DNA of 64,000 nt from Acestrorhynchus altus. Its lineage: Eukaryota; Chordata; Actinopteri; Characiformes; Acestrorhynchidae. The first letter of the stretch is position 1. Each line of letters opens with the position of its first letter. The stretch spans positions 1,937,234 through 2,001,233 of the forward strand of contig CM067504.1 in the NCBI GenBank assembly GCA_034509495.1, given 5' to 3'. Shown here in pieces: positions 12,801 to 24,420 of this stretch. A program made the translations under genes and the position numbers. The notes below the pieces were generated by a model, which was not told the DNA's origin, made no database searches, and was given only the letters and a program-made list of their open reading frames with translations.

Positions 12801-15800
12801 AAGCACACGGTTTTGAACTATAAAATAATAGAAAAGAATCTTGAAGATGAGCAGACTGGGGCTTTAAGCACGTAAAGATCACAGCTGCTGCTGGAGAACT
12901 TCAGTACCTTGTATCCATTCTGCATCGCAAACCTCAGGATCATGCACCTCCTCTCTCTCGTAGTGTTCGTTGCATCAAACACCTGTCAACGTAACAGATA
13001 TCAGACAGTACTTTACCAAGCACCTGGAGGAGTGGTGGAGTGTGTGTAGTGTACGATGCATAACGAACAGTGTAGGGGTGTGTATGTATTAATTCACTCA
13101 CAGCCACCTGCCCCCCCTCCACACTGAGGTACTGTCGGACATCGTTCAGTGCCGTCAGAGCGCACTGCCTGAAAACACACAACCATACGAACAATCAACC
13201 ATTCATTCATTTTTAAGCTCCACAAGTTACAGGATATACAAAACTACACAAGAGCGCACAGTCTTACTTCCTGATCTTCAGCCCCTCTTCGTTGTCAGGG
13301 CGGAAGAACTCGAAGTTCTTGTAGATCTTCACACACTCCCTCCGATACTGCCCAACATTAAACTCTGAACACAAAGGAATCAGACAAACAATGAGTGTGA
13401 CATCTCGAATGTTTTGCGTACAGTGTCCAAATGTACGGAGACACCCTTAGGTGCACCCTTCGCTGACGAGGGTGTTCAAATGTGTTCCCACAAGACCTAA
13501 AGGAGAACCAAAACAAAGGAGACACTACTTTATTTGTTGAGGAAAATTATGAAATATTACATCTCTCATATCTGGTTAACAGCTTGTGTGCTTAGGGGTC
13601 ATTGTCTTTCTGCATGATCCACATTCTTGAGCATTTTCTTCAAAAAAATAAATAAGTTTGATTTGTTTTTTTGTTGAGATGAAGTTTTAGCTCCAAATTA
13701 TACAGAAATATAGAGAATTATAGAGGGTTCTCAAACTGTATAATTTGCACAGGAATGTGTTGGCAATAAACAAGGTTGTTATGAAGCAGATGCACATAAA
13801 CACACTCCTCGTTAAAAAAAAATGGTTGCCCCCAGGGGCACGTCAGTCGTCTCTGCATGGAGGTGTAGAGGTTCCTATTGGTGTCCTGTGATGATCCATC
13901 CCATGCAGCTTGAATGTTCTCACTCAGTTCTGCAGATGGTGTGGTAGGGGTGGAGTGTTGATGGAGCGTCCAATAGCATCCCACACATTTTCTATCAGGG
14001 ACAGGTCTGGAGAGGAGACCGACCACGGCGTAGTATCTGTGTCTTCAAGATGAGATCTTGAGACGGAAGCGGTATGTGGACGAGTGTCATCTTGTTGGAA
14101 TAGAGCACCGGAGTGTGTGTTCAGAAAAGGTAGAACCACTGGTTGCAGAACCTCATTAATGTAATGTTGGGCTGTTAAAGTGTCTGTATTGAAGACCAAA
14201 GGTGATGTGGCATCGTACGAAGTTGGACCCACACCATCACACCAGACCTTCTGGACGTGTGGTGTGTGACAAACCGTTGATCTTGGTAATAACCACGGTG
14301 CCTCCACACACATTCATTGGTCGTCTCCATCAAGATAAAAGTGGGACTCGTCACGTCAGATGATCCATGAGTGACTGTGGCACAACACTTTTGACGAGTG
14401 TAAAAAGGACCTCCAAGCTTTGGACTCCAACTTCAAAATCTTGGACCTCACTATTGAATTCTCACAGCAAATGTTCCAACAGTTACTACAAAGCATGTCC
14501 AGAAGAGTAGACGCTGTTACAGCATCTAAGAAGGAGCAGGTGTTCCTCATCTAGTAGCAATAAACACCCTTTATTAAACAATGGCAAGGAGGTGTCTACA
14601 AACTTTTGGACATATCAGTCGTGTCAAATACCTTTAGTTGGTACACCAATCCAGTTGAGGTAGCGAGTGAGTTTCTTGGAGATGTAGGTTTTTCCTCTAG
14701 CTGGCAATCCCACCGTCACAATGAGGGTGGGACAGTTGGTCATGCAAACTGAAATGCAAGAAGAAAGAAAATCAGTGACAACGCTAGGATTGACGGAGAA
14801 GATGTGGAGATGTTAGACAGCTTATGCTGCTCTGATCAGTTATTAACAACACAGGATTCAGCTCTCGAGAAATTCGAAACATTGTCACTCGACAGAAAGC
14901 GAAAGCTGGACGATAAACAAGCGAGAGGAGAAATATAGACGTCTTTGAACTTTTAAACAAATGGATCCTGGACCAAATCAAGCCTAACCTCTGCTGGAAG
15001 ACCAGATGGTCAGACTGAAGCTCTCTTACTTTGGACACATTATGAGAAGAACCGATTCACTGGGAAAGATCATCAGGCTCGGAGGAAGAGGACGAGCCCC
15101 TACATGATGGATGGATACAATTCAAGGAACAATGAACCAACCCTTCAGACGCCTTAAGACCCAAACAGAAGACAGGACAACCTGGAGGAACACTGTCCAC
15201 ATGGTCACCGAATTGAGCTGACGGCAATAAGTAATAGTACGAGGTGGAACATTTTGAATAAAGCTGAAGGGCGATGAGGGTTGATGGAAAGGGGTTTCTT
15301 AAATAAACGATGGTGTCAAGCTGAGCACCTTCAGTGTCTGAGGGACGTTTCTGGCTGGACGTCCCCTGTTGCTACGTGACAAATGCAATGCAAAGCTCTG
15401 TCCTTTTAAAAAGGGATCTACTGTTAACTAGTGAACGTAAAGCTGCTCAACCAAGCGAATCTGCGTTTTGTCTGCTTTTTTATGTTGACTGAGAAGATAA
15501 TCGAGTTCAGGGCTTTCAACGGCCACAGAGCGGTCATCTCGCCCGTCACCGAAGGCTCGGCTTACCTCCGGTCTGATTGGCCAGCACTTAAAACTGCTTT
15601 TAACATTAAAGGTTACTAGAGTGTACGCCGCTGAACTTCTCAACTCTGGATGCCTGGAGGTTTCTGCACCAAAGGGAGCGCAAACACAGCAAACGGTGTG
15701 GACCACAGTGTGAGAACATCTGCTTGACTGAAGCTCAGTGTGAAACCTCTGCAAACATGTATACAAGTATTCACAGCCTTTGCCACGACACTGAATGGAG

Positions 15801-15999
15801 CTCAGGTGCATCTCATGCATCCTTCAGATGTTTCTACAGCTTGATCGGACTCCTGTGGTCAATTCAGTTGATTGGACATGATTTGTAAAGACACACCTGT
15901 TTCTATAAGGTCTCATAGTGGACAGTGCAGGTCAGAGACAAACCAAGACATGAAGTCTGAGGAACTGTCTGACAGGACTCTCTCGTTATACCCGTCCAA

Positions 16000-16042
<43 letters not shown>

Positions 16043-17291
16043 TTATACCCGTCCAATCACGCACACATACTCACACTAATTATACCCGTCCAATCACGCA
16101 CACATACTCACACTAATTATACCCGTCCAATCGAACACACTCTCTCGTTATACCCGTCCAATCGATCACACTCACTCTCTCGTTATACCCGTCCAATCGA
16201 TCACACTCACTCTCTCATTATACCCGTCCAATCGATCACACTCACTCTCTCATTATACCCGTCCAATCGATCACACTCACTCTCTCATTATACCCGTCCA
16301 ATCACGCTCACTCTCTCATTATACCCGTCCAATCACACTCACTCTCTCATTATACCCGTCCAATCACACTCACTCTCTCATTATACCCGTCCAATCACAC
16401 TCACTCTCTCATTATACCCGTCCAATCACACTCACTCTCTCATTATACCCGTCCAATCACACTCACTCTCTCATTATACCCGTCCAATCACACTCACTCT
16501 CTCATTATACCCGTCCAATCACACTCACTCTCTCATTATACCCGTCCAATACCCGTATAATGGTCTCTCAGATTAAGCTTAGACTCAGACTAAGCTGCAA
16601 TGCCAGTAGTGTTCCCTGAATCAAATCGAAATCTATTTGTACAGCGCTCACAAGTGATGTCGGAGCAGCTTTACAGAAATAATAAAAAAATAAAATAAAC
16701 AAAAAGATTAACACAGGACCATAAAAATATTGAAATATTTCATACAATATAAAAATATATTTATATTGGTGTTAGTGAGATCTTCATTTTAATCTTAATG
16801 ATATTGAATTCGTTTATTAAATAACTTCATTATTACGCTATAATCCTTTAACTGCAGCTGATTTATTACTTCATCTTTCAATTAAATGACATATTTTAAA
16901 GCCTTTAAGCTGTAAATAGTAATAATGATATAATAAGAGTCTCCCTCGGCGCATTTCCGCGCAGAATAAAGGTCTGTTAATTAAACGTGTGAATCAGCGA
17001 AGTGCCGTAAAAAACGCTCTAATATCGGTTCCGATCGATCCAGATCAGCAGTCACGGCTCTGCCCGGTCCGGCCGAACTGCCCGAGCCCTTACTGACCCA
17101 GCGGGAATCCCACAGGCCTGCGCGAGCGCGGCCACGCTGCTGACCGGCCGGCTGACCGCGGCTGACCACTCGGCGCAGGACCCACCTCTCCTCTGCGGGG
17201 CGGGTTTGTCCGGGAGCCCGTTCTTGCAGGGCGTCCAGATCTTCCGCAGCGGGTTCTGAGTGAGCTCCCGCGGCTCCTCCGCAGCGCTCAT
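6361..17291 (-). CDS. pfkfb4: 6-phosphofructo-2-kinase/fructose-2,6-bisphosphatase 4
   Basis: Bifunctional cytosolic enzyme that makes and destroys fructose-2,6-bisphosphate, the activator of phosphofructokinase-1. Coding exons (minus strand, 5' to 3'): 17186-17291, 14632-14748, 13268-13364, 13102-13168, 12908-12982, 12308-12364, 11392-11513, 10469-10676, 9306-9452, 8938-9042, 8404-8533, 7880-7942, 7364-7428, 6361-6420. Phases close to give 472 aa, near the usual 469. The kinase half has Walker A GLPARGKT at residues 49-56 and FDATNTTRERR from 131. The phosphatase half has CRHGE with His260 and VICHQ with His394. ELTQNP near the N-terminus, VKLGSPDY and the C-terminal ending TVPAHQ point to paralogue 4 rather than 3. 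Intron 7 has a GC donor (AG|GCAAGA). The introns carry many transposon copies. Which teleost duplicate (a or b) is not decided. Confidence 0.96.
6636..7325 (+). mobile_element. Rearranged Tc1-like element, family A copy 1
   Basis: It starts with the family-A end-like motif GCTGCACCCGGAAGGAA and runs to the C-terminal transposase segment with WDAIGRSINTPPLP-type coding (about 7147-7325). Internal order is disturbed: part of the middle region appears twice (near 6700 and near 7020). It lies in the last intron of pfkfb4, antisense to the gene. Confidence 0.75.
7768..7829. repeat. 13-bp tandem repeat, about 4.7 copies
   Basis: The unit GTCCTGCAGACCT repeats almost perfectly. It lies in a pfkfb4 intron, 50 bases from the end of the exon at 7880-7942. 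Confidence 0.9.
8255..8360. mobile_element. MITE fragment (family I)
   Basis: The sequence ACTATATGGACAAAAGTTG and the downstream TGCATTTGCACATCTGTGTT resemble parts of the element at 35262-35614. Only one end is present. Confidence 0.5.
9826..9876. repeat. (TG)n microsatellite
   Basis: An uninterrupted TG run of about 25 units in a pfkfb4 intron. Confidence 0.95.
10845..11075. mobile_element. Degenerate MITE related to the one at 63367-63561
   Basis: It shares CCTAATTTTGAACC, TTTCCACCAAC and GGTTC-rich segments with the intact element in the NLR gene, but the terminal repeats have decayed. It lies in the pfkfb4 intron upstream of the exon at 10469-10676. Confidence 0.5.
11595..12232. repeat. 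Foldback element, family E, right arm truncated
   Basis: The left arm (GAGCTCTTTGTGGTTCTATA onward) and centre match the element at 4990-5800. The right arm stops after GGTGAAAGGAGG. It sits between the pfkfb4 exons at 11392-11513 and 12308-12364. Confidence 0.8.
12616..12795. repeat. Minisatellite, about 30-bp unit, six copies
   Basis: The core GCTTTCACTAGCACACGGTG is repeated with decay toward the right-hand side. It lies in a pfkfb4 intron, 113 bases from the 3' end of the exon at 12908-12982. Confidence 0.85.
13838..14378 (-). mobile_element. Tc1-like element, family A copy 2 (partial)
   Basis: The minus strand encodes a degenerate DDE transposase C-terminal half. It carries a QQDDTRPHTA block (second Asp) and a PDLSLIENVWDAIGRS block (third acidic residue). 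Frame breaks are present. It lies in the pfkfb4 intron between 13364 and 14632. Confidence 0.8.
14376..14612. mobile_element. Tc1-type MITE (family J, copy 1)
   Basis: The block ends in GTGTCTACAAACTTTTGGAC, a typical Tc1-related terminal motif, and starts near an ACACTTTTGACG remnant. A longer relative is at 39530-39935. It ends about 20 bases from pfkfb4 exon 2. Confidence 0.5.
14925..15240 (+). mobile_element. 3' end of a non-LTR retrotransposon (LINE)
   Basis: The translated + strand contains a LSYFGHIMRR-type segment followed by GRGRAPT and WMDTIQ-like residues, the usual C-terminal tail of fish LINE reverse-transcriptase ORFs. It is truncated at the 5' end and has several breaks. Confidence 0.65.
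15752..15975 (+). mobile_element. End fragment of a Tc1-like transposon (family B, copy 2)
   Basis: The sequence around CACAGCCTTTGCCACGACAC and GTGCATCTCATGCATCC is the inverted equivalent of the right-hand end of the longer Tc1 copy at 34000-35085. Confidence 0.65.
15978..16558. repeat. 31-bp minisatellite in pfkfb4 intron 1
   Basis: The core TTATACCCGTCCAATCACAC followed by a CTCTCTC run repeats at a 31-bp period. The left part is diverged (with a CA run at about 16003-16040) and the right part from about 16290 is almost uniform, showing recent homogenisation. Confidence 0.95.
16622..16690. repeat. Short interspersed repeat tail
   Basis: The segment AATCTATTTGTACAGCGCTC followed by GCAGCTTTACAGAAAT is also seen, partly, at 24820-24862 (ATTTATTTGTATAGCGCTCT). 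It resembles a repeat common in fish genomes; the parent element is not visible. Confidence 0.5.
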
Positions 17292-17310
17292 CCTCCCGCC
17301 GCTCTCACAC

Positions 17311-17435
17311 ACTCACACACACTCTCTCTCTCACACACACTCACTCACTCTCTCTAGCTCTCTCTCACAGACACACACACTCTTATATCACGCCACACCG
17401 CTTTACCGTAACACACAGAGACGACGCGCACTAAC

Positions 17436-17468
<33 letters not shown>

Positions 17469-17506
17469 AAAACACAGATACAAACACACACTCATACACA
17501 TACACA

Positions 17507-17570
<64 letters not shown>
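17311..17570. repeat. CA and CT microsatellites just upstream of the pfkfb4 start
   Basis: Alternating CACACA, CTCTCT and CACACA tracts begin about 20 bases upstream of the pfkfb4 ATG. The longest run is pure CT at about 17508-17555. They are probably in the 5' UTR or core promoter. Confidence 0.85.
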
Positions 17571-17741
17571 GCTGTAGGATTGAGCCCAAAGATAATAAGC
17601 TTTCTGAGTAACGGAGCCTTTAATCGCAGGAATGCTGCTGAAGGTGGCAGTGGGTGTTGTTTACTCAGGACTTTTATTTTGTAATTCAGAAGAAACGAAC
17701 TGATAGTTCTGTGAAGTGGTGCAGAGCAGGGAGTGAGGGAG

Positions 17742-17743
<2 letters not shown>

Positions 17744-17790
<47 letters not shown>
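17744..17790. repeat. (CA)n microsatellite
   Basis: A CA run of about 23 units in the pfkfb4 upstream region. Confidence 0.95.
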
Positions 17791-17794
<4 letters not shown>

Positions 17795-17899
17795 AGAGCT
17801 GTTCACACACGACGCACATGGGCTGTGAGTGGTCATACAGCTCCAGCCAATCACAGGGCTCCGGAGGAATGCGCTCGGCCAATAACGAGCCGAGCTCGC

Positions 17900-18080
17900 A
17901 GCACGTGGAGGCGTGCACAGACAGGCCCTGCAGTAAACAGCATGAGGAACCTGCTTGAACAGCAGAACCACAGAGGCCACTGAGGGCTGAGAAGGAGGTC
18001 CAGCAGAAGTTCTCTGATACGGTCCACGTTCAGTTTTGAATGACGTCATAGAACCTCTGCTGGCACGTGCCTTTCACGCG
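17900..18080. promoter_or_regulatory. Candidate E-box / hypoxia-response cluster upstream of pfkfb4
   Basis: Two palindromic CACGTG sites lie at 17902-17907 and 18064-18069. RCGTG-type cores lie at 17911-17915 (GCGTG) and 18075-18079 (CACGC, its complement). PFKFB4 is known to be hypoxia-inducible through HIF sites, and the spacing (0.6-0.8 kb upstream of the ATG) is reasonable. The motif is short, so function is inferred. Confidence 0.35.
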
Positions 18081-18117
18081 CTGAGCACGAGCTCACATCC
18101 TGTTATTGACCCTCACT

Positions 18118-18790
18118 GTTACACCCAGGGTTCTTCAGTTTACACAGAACCATAAACACTCAGTGAACCCTGTGCATGATTATGTCAGGGAGGGTTCTAG
18201 ATAGCACCCAAAAAGGGTTCTACAATTATACACTCACAATTGGGTTTTTTCAGTAAAGAAAATAGTTCTATTTAGCATAAACACTCAAAGAACCTTTTAC
18301 ATGATTAAATAGTTATTTGTATTGTGAAAGGGTTCTTCAGACTCTTCAGAGAATGTCAGCGAGGGTTTTATATAGCACCAACAAAGGTTCTACTCTTGTT
18401 ACATAAAGGTCACAAAGGTAAAATCAGGGTTCTTCAAATCAAAAACTGGTTCTGTATAAAACCATAAGCATTAAAAGAATCCTCTGCATGATTAAAGGGT
18501 TCTTTACAACCATGGAGAATGTCATAGAGGGAAACAGAAAACGTGAAACAGTCAGATCTTCTGTTTTTCTACTTTAAAGCTGCAGACGCTCCAGGCTTTA
18601 AGAATTAAAGAACCCTAATTTTAAGTGTGTAACAATCGTAGAACCCTTTTGGTGCCATCTATAACACTCTGACATTCTCCATGAGTCTAGAGAACCCTTA
18701 AATCAGGCAAAGGGTTCTCTGAGTGTTTATAGTTCATTTTCTTTACTGAAGAACCCTAATTATAAGTGTGGAACAACCATAGAATCATTA
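18118..18790. mobile_element. Foldback element with repeated GGTTCT / AGAACC motifs
   Basis: The left end AGGGTTCTTCAGTTTACACA with ACCATAAACACTCAGTGAACC is complementary to the right end, which reads GGTTCTCTGAGTGTTTATAG then CTGAAGAACCCTAATTATAA. Pairing continues inward through several GGTTCT/AGAACC blocks. No ORF is credible. Confidence 0.7.
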
Positions 18791-18854
18791 AAAATTATAA
18801 TTACTTAACAATAATAATAACAATAAATCAGCACAACTATGAACCAAACGAGCT

Positions 18855-18900
18855 TTTGTTTGTTTGTTTGTTTGTTTGTTTGTTTGTTTGTTTGTTTGTT
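18855..18900. repeat. (TTTG)n microsatellite
   Basis: About eleven perfect four-base units. Confidence 0.95.
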
Positions 18901-19194
18901 CTGGCTCTTTATAGACACTCTGGTTGTTTTCATAAGGAAGTTCACACTGATTGGACTAATTAAACAGCTGAAACCGTAAGTGGATCTTATTTTAATTAAA
19001 ACAATGTTATAATATGTTAAAGACAATCTTATAATCGTCCAGTATGAGGCGGTAAAAGGTGCAAGCGGTAAAAGCTACAGCGATGACCACACATAACGAG
19101 TTTGCTAAGACACTGGTCAGACCCATGATCTGGTCACCTGGGTCTGATTTTCAAAAAATGAAGCAAGAAAGTGGTCATAATTATCGAGTCGTAC

Positions 19195-19540
19195 TGTATT
19201 GGATTCAAATAACGATTATTCTGTTCATCCGCGAGGCTCGTACGGCCTCCCGTGTGTCCTTGTGAGCATGGTCAAGGATGTTCCCAAGAGCACACGTCCA
19301 TTCTTCAGTTGGTTTATAAATGACTGACCATGACACGTCCATCTGGTAGAAAACACAGGACCATCAGAACCAGCACAACACGACATGCCAACAGCTTCTT
19401 CCTCAGAGCTGTAGCTCTCCTCAATCACAGGGGTCACCACAGTGGTCATCCTGCACCTTTACTGACCTGTATCCCTGGAGCTTTGCTGATCTCTGATCAG
19501 TCGCTGCACTGATTCTCACCACGTTGCTCATTCGGACGGT
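19195..19540 (+). mobile_element. C-terminal remnant of a LINE ORF
   Basis: The + strand translation includes TTRHANSFFLRAVALLN. That matches the SFFPRAVRLLN-type ending common to vertebrate non-LTR retrotransposon ORF2 proteins. No reverse-transcriptase core is retained. Confidence 0.55.
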
Positions 19541-19959
19541 CTGGACTGGTCTGTTTATAACAGCTCTGTACTATAATCCTAATTCTACACACATCCCTAC
19601 ATGCGTATACACACCAGCAGCTCTTCGTTAAGCTGTTCTTTTTATTTCTATTTACATTGTCTCTACACGGTCATTTCACACCTTTAACAGAGGGGCTCTA
19701 TGAAGGCAATTCTTCTTTATTCCACTAGATGGCATATGCACAGGTGTAGTTGCAAACAGCACACAGCAGAGAGCAGTGTTGGAGAGTGGCTCATTTAAAC
19801 TGGTTCCCAACAACTCAGGCCCCAGTACACACTGGGGTCTACAATAAATACCAGTCATGCATTAGAGAACCCAAAACAGTGTACTGACTCAACAATGTCA
19901 CCAACCGTACGTGAAATAGCTCAACCTGCTGACTTTTCATAAGAATAATGTCTATTTAT

Positions 19960-20372
19960 TACCCTTAGCACCATGTCAACATCGCCAAAGTGTGTGTGAC
20001 AGAAGAACAGCAGCAAGAGTGACAGGGAAGGTTTACAAGACAGTAGTGAGACCTGCTATGATGTCTGATTTGGAGACTGTGGCTCTGTCTGAAAGACAGG
20101 AGGCTGAGCTGGAGGTGGAGGAGATGAAGATGCTGAGTGACGAGGATGGACAGGATCAGAAATGAGCAGATCAGAGGGACGGTGAAGGTGGAGCAGTTTG
20201 GCAATAAAGCCAGAGAGGCCAGGTTGAGATGGTTTGGACATGTGTGGATATATTGGACAAAGAATGTTGGAGATGGTTTATGGATGTAGTGAAGGTGGAC
20301 ATGGAGATGGTTGGTGTAGCAGTAGAGGAGGCAGGAGATAGGGCAAGGATCCACTGTGGCCAGAAGAAGAAG
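19960..20372 (+). mobile_element. LINE reverse-transcriptase C-terminal fragment
   Basis: The + strand translates, with breaks, as VYKTVVRPAMM, then ALSERQEAELEVEEMKML, then ARLRWFGHVW-like residues. This is the conserved tail of RTE/L2-type fish LINEs. It is 5'-truncated and inactive. Confidence 0.7.
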
Positions 20373-20429
20373 AAAGTAAACAGGAATGTGCATACTGACC
20401 CACTGTGCTGCACACTGTCCTCTGCATTT

Positions 20430-20626
20430 AACCCCTCCCCTCAGTGACACACACACACATACACACCAGTGAATTCACACACTAGGGGCAGTGAGCACAC
20501 CTGCCTGGAGCAGTGGGCAGCCCTACAGCAGCTGGAGAGTTAAGGACTCAAGGGCAGTTCAGTCACGTCCTACCAGTTCAGGGAATCAAACCAGCAACCT
20601 TCCAGTCACAAGGTCGGTTCTCCAAC
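20430..20626. repeat. SINE-like interspersed repeat, copy 1
   Basis: The block GGGGCAGTGAGCACACCTGC, GTGGGCAGCCCTACAGCAGC and AACCAGCAACCTTCCAGTC is repeated in fuller form at 61757-62101. It is flanked by a CA-rich run. No RNA polymerase III promoter boxes were confirmed. Confidence 0.65.
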
Positions 20627-20917
20627 CACCTGTAAATAATCTGTAATGTTCTTCTACAACGTGTATATAATGTTTGTATATTGTACATACTGTGTTGTGT
20701 GTTGATCTATTATCTAACCTCTCTCTCTTACCTGGGACTATTAAAGGATTATCTAACCACTGGTCCACGACTGTCCCGATATTATTTTTATTATTGTTAT
20801 TATTTTTATACAACTATTCAGTTTTTCCCCCAAATTCCCCAAATGCATGTTTATCAGTTATGTCTCTGTGTGGCTGCTACACACAGTGCAGGACGGTAGT
20901 CTGTCAATATACATAAA

Positions 20918-20939
20918 AACACACACACACACACACACA

Positions 20940-20990
<51 letters not shown>

Positions 20991-21083
20991 TCCGCCCTCA
21001 GTCCTCTACATCCCTATGCAGGGCAAACAGATATCTTACATAACAGCCTGTCACATCTGAGCCCATATTACTCATATAGCTGA

Positions 21084-21118
<35 letters not shown>

Positions 21119-21237
21119 GCAGTATGACATCATGTAGTGCATACAGATCTATATGTAGCATTACATCCAATAACACTTGAATGTATAATTAAGGGTAAAC
21201 AAATGTCCATAAACACACACACACACACACACACACA
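20918..21237. repeat. Cluster of CA/GT microsatellites
   Basis: CA runs at about 20922-20987 and 21213-21237, with an inverted GT run at 21086-21115 between them. GT and CA runs facing each other could pair. Confidence 0.9.
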
Positions 21238-21830
21238 AATGCATGCATACGCACACTGATTCGGATATGGCACACTTGTGAGCAGACAGACAGTGCTGCT
21301 GCTGAAGGATGAAGGGGATTGGAGGGAATGCAGTTGAACTTTCACACAGATACTGCAAAGGGAGAGGGAGGGGGAGCGCGAGAGTGAGAGAGAGAGTGAG
21401 AGAGAGAGGGGGGGTTGGAGGAAAACATGAGCAGAAAATGGAACAGAAGAACACAGTGGGTGAAAAATGAGTGGCATAAAGGAAAAATGCACTGCGCTGT
21501 GGACGGACAGAGGCAGAAATGACACCGGACAGAGGAAGACTGTGTGTCCAGTAGGCTGGCAGTGCCACCCTCTTCACCAGTGCAGAAATATGAAACCCTG
21601 CAGCTGATTCCTGGATATAAACAGTGGTCCTCCAGTGGTGTGTGTGTGTGTTGGGTGGGCTGACAGAACAGCAAGGTTCTAACACACACCGGTACAGAGA
21701 GCAGAGACGAAACAGTGATAAACAAAAGGGTATTCCCAAAAAAGACCACAACTAGTTTGATAGGATGGGTTGCCATGGTAACTCACCCCTTGTAGATCTC
21801 ACTGCTGACATATTCGACTCTGTCCTTCCA

Positions 21831-21938
<108 letters not shown>

Positions 21939-22152
21939 ACACACGTCACACGTCACTATATCCACTAAAACTCAAAGTGGGATCTGAACCTTCTGCATCC
22001 ACAGCACACAGGTCGACCCAGCTGGCCGACCTTCACCGTTTGAATGTAGTCTTTGAAGTTGCTTCAGTGTTGAACAAATGTTGACAAAATGTTGAAAAAA
22101 ATGTGTCTTGTTACATTGTTATAAATCAGTCATGTATTTGAGATGTCTGAGA

Positions 22153-22557
<405 letters not shown>

Positions 22558-22728
22558 TTCAGTATAAATGTGGTGATAGATCCTGTAACTCGCGCTGTGT
22601 TTCAGCACCACAACATCCCAGGTCGCGTTTACTGCCCCGCTGACTGACCGCTTACCTGCCCTGTCCCCGCGAGCGGAGCCTCTCATCTTCCTGGAGCCCT
22701 GCGCGTGCCAGCGAGCTTCAGTGTGGAG

Positions 22729-24272
22729 GGATGGAGAGTGAGTGTGGAGGTATAGAGTGAGTGTGGAGGGATGGAGAGTGAGTGTGGAGGGGTATAGAGT
22801 AAAAGTGGAGGGGTATAGAGTGAGTGTGGAGGGGTATAGAGTAAGTGTGGAGGGGTATAGAGTGAGTGTGGAGGAGTATAGAGTGAGTGTGGAGAGTATA
22901 GAGTTAGTGTGGATGGATGAAGAGTGAGTGTGGAGGGTATAGAGTGAGTGTGGAGGGATGGAGTGAGTGGAGACATAGAGGGAGTGTGGTGGGATAGAGA
23001 GTGAGTGTGGAGGAGTATAGAGTGATTGTGGAGGGATGGAGAGTGAGTGTGGAGGAGTATAGAGTGAGTGTGGAGGGTATAGAGTTAGTGTGGAGGAGTA
23101 TAGAGTGATTGTGGAGGGTATAGAGTAAGTGTGGAGGGTTGGAGAGTGAGTGTGGAGGGTATAGAGTGAGTGTGGAGGGATGGAGTGAGTGTGGAGGTAT
23201 AGAGTGAGTTTGGAGGTATAGAGTGATTGTGGAGGTATAGAGAGTGATTGTGAGAGAATTTATGGGAAGTAGTGTGGAGGTATAGATTGAAGGTGTGGAG
23301 GATATAGAGTGATTGTGGAGGGTATAAGTGATTGTGAAATTGGAAGTAGGAGTGTGGAGGGTGTATAGAGTGAGTGTGGGAGGGTATAGAGTAAGTGTGG
23401 AGGGTATAGAGTGATTGTGGAGAATTTATAGATAGTGTGGAGGGTGAGTGAGTGTGGAGGGTATAGAGGTAGGTGTGGAGGAGTATAGGTGATTGTGGAA
23501 GGGTATAGAGTTGATTGTGGAGAGTGCCGGTAAGTGTGGAGGTATGAGTGAGTGTGGAGGTATAGAGTGAGTGTGGAGGTATAGAGTGATTGTGGAGAAT
23601 TTATAGAGTAAGTGTGGAGGGGTATAGAGTGAGTGTGGAGGGGTATAGAGTGAGTGTGGAGGAGTATAGGGTGAGTGTGGAGGAGTATAGAGTGAGTGTG
23701 GAGGGATGGAGAGTGTGAGTGTGGAGGAGTATAGAGTGGTGGAGAGGATGGAGAGTGAAGCGTGGAGGTATAGAGTGAGTGGAGGATGGAGGTGATTGTG
23801 GGAGAGAGCCTAGAGTGAGTGTGGAGGGAGTTATAGAGTGAGTGTGGAAGAATTTATAGAGTGGTGTGGAAGAATTTATAGAGAGTAAGTGTGGAGGTAT
23901 AGGTGATTGTGGAGGTATGAAGTGAGTGTGGAGGGTATAGAGTGAGTGTGGAGGTACATAGAGTGAGTGTGGAGGTATAGGTACGATTGTGGAGGGTATA
24001 GAGTGAGTGTGGGAGGTATAGAGTGATTGTGGAGGGGTATAGAGTGATTTTGGAGGGGTATAGAGTGATTGTGGGGGTATAGAGTGAGTGTGGAGGGGTA
24101 TAGAGTGATTGTGGAGGGGTATAGAGTGAGTGTGGAGGAGTATAGAGTGATTGTGGAGGGGTATAGAGTGAGTGTGGAGGGGTATAGAGTGATTGTGGAG
24201 GGGTATAGAGTGATTGTGGAGGGTATAGAGTGAGTGTGGAGGGGTATAGAGTGATTGTGGAGGGATGGAGAG
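22729..24272. repeat. 1.5-kb minisatellite, 21-bp unit
   Basis: The unit GAGTGAGTGTGGAGGGGTAT plus A repeats more than 60 times, with GATTGTGG variants. The flanks are regular, but about 23240-23900 shows many one-base gains and losses. On the minus strand it stays open as a Ser/Thr/Leu/Tyr-rich reading frame, which is an artefact of the repeat. Confidence 0.95.
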
Positions 24273-24274
24273 TG

Positions 24275-24420
24275 ATTCGTTAGTAGTCTCCACCAAGACT
24301 CCCGAGCAGGACTCGTCACTGAAGATGACCGGCTGCCATTCTGAGTGACTCCGTGAACGTCTGGCACAACACCAGTTGCATTGGTGGCGACGTTGACGGG
24401 GTGTTAAGGACAGTTGTATA
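24275..24420 (-). mobile_element. Family A Tc1 fragment
   Basis: CTCGTCACTGAAGATGACC and the following CACCAGTTGCATTGGTGGCG segment match the middle of the family-A transposase region on the minus strand. The fragment abuts the end of the minisatellite. Confidence 0.65.

Noticed and set aside
17492..18049. A 185-codon minus-strand frame upstream of pfkfb4
   Set aside because: It is kept open by CT and CA repeats at both ends; the middle has no similarity to any protein family I know.
21161..21751. A 196-codon minus-strand frame
   Set aside because: Low-complexity Ser/Leu/Pro/Cys from CT-, CA- and GA-rich DNA; no splice-site pattern or conserved domain.
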